NCBI GenBank assembly: GCA_034172985.1
Contig: JAXFDY010000106.1
Location: 1 to 19,814, forward strand
DNA from: CAG-303 sp034172985
GTDB taxonomy: Bacteria > Bacillota > Clostridia > Lachnospirales > Lachnospiraceae
Direction of reading: 5' to 3'
Length of the DNA stretch: 19,814 nucleotides
The notes below the pieces were generated by a model. That model did not search any database. It worked only from the letters and a program-made list of their open reading frames with translations, and had not been told where the DNA came from. Positions 1-7,700 of this stretch are shown here, in pieces; position 1 is the first letter of the stretch, and each line of letters opens with the position of its first letter. A program made the position numbers and the translations under genes.

Positions 1-336
1 TCTAACGATATGGTATCTTGTACCTGGAAGGTCTTTTACTCTTCCTCCTCTGATAAGAACAACACTATGCTCCTGAAGATTATGTCCTTCACCCGGAATG
101 TAGCTTGTTACTTCGATACCGTTAGAAAGACGAACTCTGGCAATTTTTCTAAGAGCTGAGTTAGGCTTCTTAGGAGTAGCTGTCTTAACTGCTGTACATA
201 CACCTCTCTTCTGTGGTGATGCTGTATCTGTAGCTTTCTTCTGTAAAGAGTTATATCCCTTTAAGAGTGCTGGTGCAGTATACTTCTTCTCTGCAGTTTT
301 TCTTCCTTTTCTAACTAACTGGTTAAATGTAGGCAT
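1..336 (-). CDS. rpsL: 30S ribosomal protein S12 (C-terminus cut by window edge)
   Basis: This gene encodes S12, the small-subunit protein at the decoding centre that helps control translational accuracy. The first 112 residues are visible, starting MPTFNQLVRKGR and containing the family motifs TPKKPNSALRK and the PGEGHNLQEHS loop. The reading frame is open to the window edge after DLPGTRYHIVR, so about 25-28 C-terminal residues lie outside. The ATG is preceded by a strong Shine-Dalgarno AGGAGGTGAA at 343-352. The lysines where streptomycin-resistance changes usually arise (in TPKKPNS and in the residues before PGEGHN) should be read against a reference, but nothing looks mutated. The gene has its own consensus promoter and is separated from rpoC by four other genes. 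In most bacteria rpsG and fusA follow; they would lie beyond position 1. Confidence 0.98.
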   Translation of the reverse strand, partial: MPTFNQLVRKGRKTAEKKYTAPALLKGYNSLQKKATDTASPQKRGVCTAVKTATPKKPNSALRKIARVRLSNGIEVTSYIPGEGHNLQEHSVVLIRGGRVKDLPGTRYHIVR

Positions 337-408
337 TCTTTTTTCACCTCCTGATTAAAAATATGGTAATTTCTGTTACTATTTGCCCGCAATACCGCAA
401 GCTTTTTC

Positions 409-437
409 ATTATACTTGCGATAAATGTAAATGTCAA
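409..437 (-). promoter_or_regulatory. rpsL promoter, full sigma-A consensus
   Basis: On the minus strand TTGACA (432-437) is followed by a 17-bp spacer and TATAAT (409-414), both perfect consensus boxes. Transcription would start near 402, giving a leader of about 66 nt. An inverted repeat CGCAAG/CTTGCG (396-401 and 415-420) flanks the -10 box with a 13-bp spacer. The leader also has two TTGCGG copies in direct orientation. The promoter lies between the phospholipase-like gene and rpsL, so the str-type unit does not depend on transcription from rpoBC. Confidence 0.9.
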
Positions 438-470
438 GGGATTTTTCTAACATTTACTAAAAGTATGATT

Positions 471-1403
471 TCAACTCGGAATCCTGCTGCTTAATCCGCT
501 GTGGTAAGAAGCATTTCCGATTCTTTTCATTAATAAATAATATACAGCTTCATCTCCCGGAAAATTATAGAGATAGTCTTCCAGCAAATGCATCGCTACG
601 CAAAACTGTTCCGATGCTTTTTCCATCATATCCGGTACGGAATCCGTGGATGTTTTTTCCGGTTTCCATGGGTTTGCCCACGTTTCATGTCGCAAATTCA
701 ACGGGTCCTCACTGATTTCATGATCCACTCCCGGAATCAGCGAAGCCAGATAGGTTTGTCCCACAAAACACTCTTCCACAGAAGCTATCGCACTTTTCAG
801 TGTATTGGAACATTTTTTCAGAAGCCGTTGTTCTTTTTGAATTGAAAATATGGCAAGGCGAATTCCCTGTAAAGTAATTCTGGAATCATGATATGTCCGA
901 TGTATTGCATAATACAGCATTTTACATACTCTTTCTCTGTCCATACCACCGATTTTAATCTGACTCACCTGTGAAAACTCATATGGTGTTGTATTTCGCA
1001 TAATACGGAGCAAAGCTACATCAATATCATTTTCATATTGAAAATGTTGATTCAGGTAATCCGTTCTCCAGTATACATAAGGATGGCACATGGCATCCAG
1101 ATAATAATGCGTTAAAAATCCACATAGATATGCTATTTCCACACTGTTCTTCCCATCATCCATAGCTGCTGCATAATCAATCATATTTTTCAAAAAAAGA
1201 GCCGTCTTGCTTGTATGCATTATCGAACCAATATTTTTTCTCACTGCCACTACCTCTGTGGCATAATAAAAAAAGATATCAGGTCCAAGCATTCCCAACA
1301 CATAGGCACTTTTCTTATTTTTAATTGCATTTTTTATATTCGATTGTGGTAATTTCTGATATGACTTTATCCCAAACAGATAATGTGTATCATATCCCGG
1401 CAT
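471..1403 (-). CDS. zinc-dependent phospholipase C family protein
   Basis: The 310-residue product has the histidine/aspartate pattern of the Zn_dep_PLPC family. Visible metal-ligand candidates are H7 in DTHYLFG, D42 in LGPDIFF, H63 in MHTSKT, and the H99xxxD103xxxH107 cluster in LTHYYLDAMCHPY. Family members include clostridial phospholipase C, but many clostridial paralogues are uncharacterised and the substrate here cannot be told. There is no signal peptide, so the protein is probably cytoplasmic, unlike secreted toxins; I infer a housekeeping metal-dependent hydrolase rather than a toxin. It is the last gene of a three-gene unit and starts 12 bp after the preceding stop, with SD AGAAAGGA. 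No convincing terminator is seen between its stop and the rpsL promoter. Confidence 0.8.
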   Translation of the reverse strand: MPGYDTHYLFGIKSYQKLPQSNIKNAIKNKKSAYVLGMLGPDIFFYYATEVVAVRKNIGSIMHTSKTALFLKNMIDYAAAMDDGKNSVEIAYLCGFLTHYYLDAMCHPYVYWRTDYLNQHFQYENDIDVALLRIMRNTTPYEFSQVSQIKIGGMDRERVCKMLYYAIHRTYHDSRITLQGIRLAIFSIQKEQRLLKKCSNTLKSAIASVEECFVGQTYLASLIPGVDHEISEDPLNLRHETWANPWKPEKTSTDSVPDMMEKASEQFCVAMHLLEDYLYNFPGDEAVYYLLMKRIGNASYHSGLSSRIPS

Positions 1404-1415
1404 AATATTTCCTTT

Positions 1416-2102
1416 CTACCTTTCATAATTGATGGTAACTTTTCCTATTGTAATATTGTCCCATACATTGTCATTTGATTTTGGATGATATTTGTTTTCT
1501 ATCTCCTCATACTTTGAGCCGCCCGTATCTAATTCTTCCTCGGTATATCCCTCATCCATCAAATCAGATACATATTCTTTGGCATATTGAATTTTCGTAA
1601 GAACCTTTATCATATCTTCTTTTGTATAGTCTGTAATCTCCATCTGGTCTGCAGTCAGTTTTCCCATCTCATCTAACGCCTGCTCTTCCACCAGCTTTAT
1701 ACTATCCTCATTCAACTCATATCCTTCTTTTCTGGCCTGCTGATAATAGACATTATCTCTGATACATGCATCAATAATCGCTTCTTTTGCCATAGTCTTA
1801 ATATATTTGTGATTAATATTCACATTCCAGAAGGAATCCAGATTATCAGCATTATAAATATTGGCTGCTTCATTATAATTTGACTCCATAACCATAATAT
1901 AATATGAAGCTTCTTTTAAAGATATCTTCTGGTCACCTACAGTTACTGCTGTTTCTTCCAGGGACTGTTCATAATGGAACTGATTATTTCTTAAAGCCTC
2001 GGAAGAAATAGCAAAAAAGGCCGCAATACATACCATAATGACAAGTATGCATATCACAGTAATCATTTCTTTTTTATTGACTTTGTTTAATTTCTTATTC
2101 AT
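1416..2102 (-). CDS. membrane-anchored PrsA/SurA-N-like protein without PPIase domain
   Basis: The 228-residue product begins with a lysine-rich stretch and one hydrophobic segment (about residues 13-32, ending CIAAFFAISS), so it is probably anchored in the membrane with its bulk outside. The segment after it, VTVGDQKISLKEASYYI, followed by a helix-rich stretch, resembles the N-terminal chaperone domain of PrsA/SurA proteins (SurA_N type). The parvulin prolyl-isomerase domain usual in PrsA is absent, and no lipobox cysteine follows the hydrophobic segment. Function is inferred only as a possible extracytoplasmic folding or binding factor. It starts 10 bp after the diguanylate cyclase stop; the upstream SD is weak (AAGG about 16 nt away), so translational coupling is possible. 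Confidence 0.6.
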   Translation of the reverse strand: MNKKLNKVNKKEMITVICILVIMVCIAAFFAISSEALRNNQFHYEQSLEETAVTVGDQKISLKEASYYIMVMESNYNEAANIYNADNLDSFWNVNINHKYIKTMAKEAIIDACIRDNVYYQQARKEGYELNEDSIKLVEEQALDEMGKLTADQMEITDYTKEDMIKVLTKIQYAKEYVSDLMDEGYTEEELDTGGSKYEEIENKYHPKSNDNVWDNITIGKVTINYER

Positions 2103-2112
2103 AGGTCGACTT

Positions 2113-3765
2113 TTAAACCTTCTTCATCTTCTGCTGCTTTTTCTTTTCATACATCCGGGCATCTGCACGCCTGAATACATCCGCATAAGTTTTGTCCACA
2201 TTTTTATCGTACATTGCCATACCATATGCAATCATCAGATCCGGCTCATACTTTTTCATGTCTGATGCATTAAATTCCTTCATTTTTCTTTCAAACTTCT
2301 TCAATAATTCAGAGACACTTTCCCGCTCAGCTTCGGCCAGAACTGCTACAAACTCATCCCCGCCTATACGAAAAATCCTGTCATGTCCGAATACGTTCTT
2401 CATAGTATCCGCAGCATCTCTGATCAACATGTCACCCATCTCATGTCCGTATACATCGTTCATCTGCTTCAGATTATTAATATCCATAACTGTAATGGAA
2501 AACTCCGCATTCTCTTCCTTAATCTTCTGATTCAGATAAGTGATTTGTTCCTCATAAGATGCTTTATTTTTCGTTTCAGTCAGAACATCGATATATGCCA
2601 GTTTGTTTACATACCCAACATATTTATGCAATGCATCTGCTGTCTGCTTAAAGCTTTGAGCAAGAACACCCACCTCATCTTTTGTATCACATTCAATAGA
2701 AACCTGAAAGTCACCTTCCGCAAATCTATGGGTAGCAATAGTAAGCTGTTTAAGTGGCTTCACGATGCGCTCCACCAGATAGGTGGTCACCACAAGTAAA
2801 ATGAGCAATATAACTGATGCTAACACAACAATATATACAACCACGTTGCTCCATGGCTCATTTATTTCCTCCGTTGGCACTGAAACAGCCAGAAACATAC
2901 CATTTTGCAGTTTCCTTACTACAAGCTTCTTTTCTTTTCCCTGCCACTCATAATCATATACACCTTCCGTCTGATCCGATTGTCCCATTGCATCACGAAG
3001 ATTTTCCAGCCTGTCATCCAGCCTCTCATTTGATATCAGTCCATCATAATCTTTATGATAAAGAATATCTCCTTCTTTATTCAATAAAAAGGCATATCCG
3101 CTTTTATAGATAGAAACAGAATCGATCGATTCCCTAAAGAAATCTACATCAATATCCATACCGATGACACCCACTACTGTATCTCCGCTATAAAACGGAA
3201 TGACATAGGAAATCATATCTGTATCAACATTTTCATTATAATATGGATCGGTCCAGATAGGCTTTCCATTTTCAATGGGAATATAGTACCATCCCACATG
3301 AGGCACATCGTCTTTTTCATAAAGAGACAAATCCGTTACCTGAAAATCTTCATAAATTCCTGTGTCAGTGTCCTTAACAAAAAAGAATCCGGCTGTAGGA
3401 CTTGTCAGTTCAGGATTATATCTATAATAAACTGAAACAGCTCCTTCTGTACTTTCTGCCACATTAAGGGATACCATTTTTACCAGATTTGTATATTGTT
3501 CCAAAGATTCCTGATCAGAAAAAACCTGATCTATATCACCCATCTGTTCTACAGCAAAATTATAAACTGTATTTACGGACTGTTCTATATTTCCCAGTTT
3601 TTCATCTATCTCCTGAACTTTTCCCTCGCACATCAAGTCCATAATCTGAATAGAATTACTGACTAATGTCTTTTTTATGCTAAATATTCCGATTGAAATT
3701 ACTGCTACTGCAGTCAAAACACAACTCAAAATCAACAGAAATATTTTCGTCTGAATTGATTTCAT
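2113..3765 (-). CDS. membrane diguanylate cyclase: dCache - HAMP - GGDEF
   Basis: The 550-residue protein likely makes c-di-GMP from two GTP in response to an external signal. In order: membrane segment about 7-29; extracellular dCache-type sensor about 40-300, with typical strings GWYYIPIENGKPIWTDPYY and VVGVIGMDIDVDFF; second membrane segment about 307-331; HAMP about 331-383 (starting ERIVKPLKQL); GGDEF domain about 385-545. The active-site loop RIGGDEF (GGDEF at 468-472) and the metal aspartate in MDINNLKQMND (D428) are intact. The inhibitory I-site RxxD is absent: F459 stands where the arginine would be before D462, so product inhibition at that site is unlikely. There is no EAL or HD-GYP domain. 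SD GGGAG precedes the ATG, and the gene leads the unit from its own promoter. Confidence 0.92.
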   Translation of the reverse strand: MKSIQTKIFLLILSCVLTAVAVISIGIFSIKKTLVSNSIQIMDLMCEGKVQEIDEKLGNIEQSVNTVYNFAVEQMGDIDQVFSDQESLEQYTNLVKMVSLNVAESTEGAVSVYYRYNPELTSPTAGFFFVKDTDTGIYEDFQVTDLSLYEKDDVPHVGWYYIPIENGKPIWTDPYYNENVDTDMISYVIPFYSGDTVVGVIGMDIDVDFFRESIDSVSIYKSGYAFLLNKEGDILYHKDYDGLISNERLDDRLENLRDAMGQSDQTEGVYDYEWQGKEKKLVVRKLQNGMFLAVSVPTEEINEPWSNVVVYIVVLASVILLILLVVTTYLVERIVKPLKQLTIATHRFAEGDFQVSIECDTKDEVGVLAQSFKQTADALHKYVGYVNKLAYIDVLTETKNKASYEEQITYLNQKIKEENAEFSITVMDINNLKQMNDVYGHEMGDMLIRDAADTMKNVFGHDRIFRIGGDEFVAVLAEAERESVSELLKKFERKMKEFNASDMKKYEPDLMIAYGMAMYDKNVDKTYADVFRRADARMYEKKKQQKMKKV

Positions 3766-3829
3766 GATTTTCTCCCATGTATAACTCGTTCTTTTAACTT
3801 TCTAAAATATAACTCTCATATATCTCTAT

Positions 3830-3858
3830 ATTATAAATTATGTCATGAAACATGTCAA
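3830..3858 (-). promoter_or_regulatory. promoter of the diguanylate cyclase unit
   Basis: On the minus strand TTGACA (3853-3858), a 17-bp spacer and TATAAT (3830-3835) give a perfect consensus. The expected start near 3823 leaves a leader of about 58 nt before the ATG. The -35 box follows the U-tract of the preceding terminator by only a few bases, forming a compact terminator-promoter module. No riboswitch-sized structure fits in the leader. Confidence 0.88.
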
Positions 3859-3902
3859 GGAAACAAAAGAAAATCCTGCAATGCCATGCATTACAGGATT
3901 TT
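3858..3902 (-). terminator. intrinsic terminator of rpoB-rpoC-FNT unit
   Basis: Outer arms AAAATCCTG and CAGGATTTT (3870-3878, 3894-3902) enclose a second stem AATGC/GCATT around a three-base loop. In the transcript the junction pair is U·G, so the stem is continuous over 15 pairs. It is followed on the minus strand by TTTTCTTTTGTTTC. It lies 5 bp beyond the channel gene stop. Confidence 0.9.
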
Positions 3903-3907
3903 AAATC

Positions 3908-4750
3908 TCACTCTTTTGTTTTCTTTAAATATATCAGCCAGTATACAAGTCCAACACACACAGCTCCACCCACAATGTTTCCCAGGGTGACAGGAATCAA
4001 ATTATTCACGAAAAAGTCAGACCATGAAAGGTTTGCCAGTTGTGCTTCTGAAATGCCATATTTTTCAATGGCAGCTGCCACATAGGATTCATTTGATTTC
4101 GCAAAAATTCCAACCGGAACGAAATACATATTTGCCACACAGTGTTCATAGCCTGATGTCACAAACAACCAGATAGGAAGGTATAATCCCATCACTTTTG
4201 ATACGATATCCTTTCCTGCCCAGCTAATCCAGACAGCAATACATACAAGTACATTACAAAAAATACCCATAATAAAAGCTGTTTTAAAATCCAGTGTACA
4301 CTTAGACAATGCTGTATTAATGGCATATGCGCCCAATTCACCATGGTCCATATTTAACTGGGTGGTTTGATTAATGAGCCATGCAAGACCGGCACCGCCG
4401 ATAAAATTTCCCAGATAAACAATTCCCCAGTTTTTTAACATAGAGAGCACTGTTATCTTTTTTTCCATAACACCGACAATCATCAATGAATTTCCGGTAA
4501 ACAGCTCTGCCCCTGCAATCAGTACCATAATCAGTCCTGCTCCGAAAAGCACGCCTGAAAGCATCTTTGCCATACCTGCAGAAGTTGCGGAATAGGCACT
4601 GATGGATGCACCGTTTCCCGCAAGACCGATAAACATACCTGCCATCACTGCAAGCAATATCTGCCTCCACCATACCATATTCGCTTTATTTACAGATACA
4701 TTAACTGCTGTTTCCGATATTTCTTTCGGTGTCAGTATACTCTTTTCCAT
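3908..4750 (-). CDS. formate/nitrite transporter (FNT) family channel
   Basis: The 280-residue integral membrane protein belongs to the FNT family, pentameric channels that move formate, nitrite or hydrosulfide with protons. Visible family marks are AELFTGNSLMIVGVM (about 81-95), the motif GYEHCVANMYF (200-210) with the central pore histidine H203 matching FocA H209, and LIPVTLGNIVGG (251-262). Six hydrophobic segments are present. Sequence alone does not decide among formate, nitrite and hydrosulfide; formate is likely in a fermenting anaerobe (inference), since no formate-lyase or nitrite-reductase gene is adjacent. The ATG follows the rpoC stop by 6 bp, and its SD (GAGTAGGA) overlaps that stop codon, so it is probably cotranscribed and translationally coupled with rpoC. 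A strong terminator follows at once. Confidence 0.92.
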   Translation of the reverse strand: MEKSILTPKEISETAVNVSVNKANMVWWRQILLAVMAGMFIGLAGNGASISAYSATSAGMAKMLSGVLFGAGLIMVLIAGAELFTGNSLMIVGVMEKKITVLSMLKNWGIVYLGNFIGGAGLAWLINQTTQLNMDHGELGAYAINTALSKCTLDFKTAFIMGIFCNVLVCIAVWISWAGKDIVSKVMGLYLPIWLFVTSGYEHCVANMYFVPVGIFAKSNESYVAAAIEKYGISEAQLANLSWSDFFVNNLIPVTLGNIVGGAVCVGLVYWLIYLKKTKE

Positions 4751-4756
4751 ATTTTC

Positions 4757-7700
4757 CTACTCTTCTGTTACGTCCACTGTCTCCATCTCTTCCGCAGTTT
4801 CAGTATCTTCCACATTTTCTTCATCTTCAGTGAAATCGATTACCGCATTTTCTGTATCGTCTTCAGTATCTTCTGAAAGATTAATCTCCTCTTCCTCTTC
4901 ATATACCTTAATATTATCAGAGTCGGTACTGAGTTTTACAGAACGGTATCTCTTCAATCCGGTACCTGCAGGAATCAGTTTACCGATAATAACATTTTCC
5001 TTCAGACCAATCAGCGGATCTACCTTTCCATTAATAGCAGCTTCTGTAAGAACCTTTGTTGTCTCCTGGAAGGATGCTGCTGACAAGAATGAATTTGTAG
5101 CCAGAGATGCCTTTGTAATACCAAGCATTACCTGCTTTCCTACTGCAGGTTCCTTGCCTTCGGCAATAAGTCTCTCATTGGTTTCATTAAAATCAAGGAC
5201 ATCTACGGAAGTTCCCGGTAAATATCCTGAATCACCAGCTTCATCTATCTTAATCTTCTTCAGCATCTGACGTACAATAACTTCGATATGTTTATCATTA
5301 ATCTCAACACCCTGCATACGATAAACATCCTGAACACCATGAAGCATGTAATCCTGAACAGCACGCAGTCCTTTGATTTTCAACAAATCATGTGGATTTA
5401 CGGAACCCTCTGTCAGAGCATCACCAGCTTCCAAAACAGCTCCATCCTGAATCTTGATTCTGGATCCATAAGGAATAAGATATGCTTTTTCCTCACCAGT
5501 TTCCTGATTCGTGATAACTACTTCCCTCTTCTTCTTGGAATCTGTAATATGAGCCACTCCGCCAAACTCAGCGATAATCGCAAGACCCTTTGGCTTTCTT
5601 GCCTCAAATAATTCCTCTACTCTAGGAAGACCCTGTGTGATATCCCCACCGGCCACACCACCGGTATGGAATGTTCTCATGGTCAACTGTGTACCAGGCT
5701 CACCGATAGACTGTGCAGCAATAATACCTACTGCTTCACCCACCTGTACTGCCTGACCCGTAGCCATGTTTGCACCATAACATTTTGCGCAGATACCGAG
5801 CTTTGACTTACAGGAAAGAATTGTTCTGATTTTTACTTTTTCCCTGCCCGTCTTGATAACAGCACTTGCACGTTTTGGTGTAATCATATGGTTTGCTTCC
5901 ACAATCACATTGCCATCAGCATCTGTAATTGTTTCTGCTGCGTATCTTCCTGTGATTCTTTCTTCCAGACTTTCAAGAACACCGGAACCATTTGTAAATT
6001 CAGCAACTTCCATATACGGAATTTCTTTGCCTTCACAACAATCAACTTCGCGGATAATCAATTCCTGAGCCACATCTACAAGACGTCTCGTCATATATCC
6101 GGAATCGGCTGTACGAAGAGCAGTATCAGACATACCCTTACGAGCACCATGAGCCGAGATAAAGTACTCCAGTACATCAAGACCTTCTCGGAAGTTTGAC
6201 TTAATTGGGAGCTCGATAGCACGACCTGCTGTATCCGCCATCAAACCACGCATACCGGCAAGCTGTTTAATCTGCTTATCAGAACCACGGGCACCGGAAT
6301 CAGCCATCATAAAGATGTTGTTATATTTATCAAGACCTGCAAGCAGAGCATCCTTAATCTTATCATCGGCAATCTGCCATACCTTGATAACTTCCTTATA
6401 TCTTTCTTCGTCAGTAATCAGACCACGTCTAAAGTTCTTTGTGATTCTGTCAACTTTCTTTTCTGCATCTGCCAGATATTCTTCTCTCTCAGCAGGCACA
6501 GTCATATCTGATACAGAAACTGTCATGGCAGCTCTTGTGGAATACTTATATCCCATTGCCTTAATATCATCCAGTACTTCTGCAGTCTTTGTAGCACCAT
6601 GTGTATTAATAACTTTCTCAAGAATCTTCTTTAACTGCTTTTTACCTACATGATAATCCACTTCAAGTTTCAAAATATCTTCGTCCTTTGTTCTCTCTGT
6701 AAGTCCAAGATCCTGAGGAAGGATTTCATTGAAAATGAAACGTCCCAATGTAGAATGAACAATACCTGTGAAAGTTTTTCCTTCTGCATTTGTCTTGGTA
6801 ACTCTTACACCAATCTTAGAATGAAGCTTGATAATTCCATTTTCATATGCAAGGATTGCTTCATTTAAGTTCTTAAATACCTTTCCTTCTCCCAGAGCAC
6901 CTGGTCTCTCCTGTGTCAGGTAATAAATACCAAGAACCATATCCTGTGAAGGAACGGCTACAGGACCACCATCTGAAGGCTTCAGAAGGTTATTTGGTGA
7001 AAGTAAAAGGAAACGGCACTCTGCCTGCGCTTCTACAGAAAGTGGAAGATGCACAGCCATCTGGTCACCATCAAAATCGGCATTGAAAGCGGTACAAACA
7101 AGTGGATGAAGCTTAATTGCTTTACCTTCCACGAGGATTGGCTCAAATGCCTGGATACCCAGTCTGTGAAGCGTCGGTGCACGGTTTAACATAACAGGAT
7201 GTTCTTTGATAACATCTTCCAGCACATCCCACACTTCTGTCTGAAGCTTCTCAACCATTTTCTTTGCTGACTTAATATTGTGAGCAGTTCCATTGGATAC
7301 TAACTCTTTCATTACGAATGGCTTAAATAATTCAATTGCCATTTCTTTTGGAAGACCACACTGATAAATCTTCAGTTCAGGTCCTACCACGATAACAGAA
7401 CGTCCGGAATAGTCTACACGCTTACCAAGAAGGTTCTGACGGAAACGTCCCTGCTTACCTTTCAGCATATCAGAAAGAGATTTCAATGCTCTGTTACCAG
7501 GACCTGTAACAGGACGTCCTCTTCTTCCATTATCAATCAATGCATCGACTGCTTCCTGAAGCATTCTCTTCTCATTACGCACAATGATTTCCGGAGCGCC
7601 TAAGTCTAACAGTCTCTGCAGACGATTATTTCTGTTAATAATTCTTCTATATAAATCATTTAGATCTGAAGTAGCGAATCTTCCACCATCCAGCTGAACC

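Noticed and set aside
437..470. Terminator after the phospholipase-like gene
   Set aside because: No stem of useful length was found; read-through into rpsL is possible.
471..1403. Alpha-toxin-type secreted phospholipase
   Set aside because: There is no signal peptide and no C2-like C-terminal domain, so only the family-level name is supported.
3766..3830. Possible c-di-GMP riboswitch before the diguanylate cyclase
   Set aside because: The leader is only about 58 nt and lacks the paired core of either known class.
4602..5270. A 222-codon open frame on the plus strand, rich in serine, across the rpoC 3' end and FNT gene start
   Set aside because: It is the antisense of the acidic RpoC tail and has no SD, promoter or family similarity; the rpoC and FNT frames fully explain the region.
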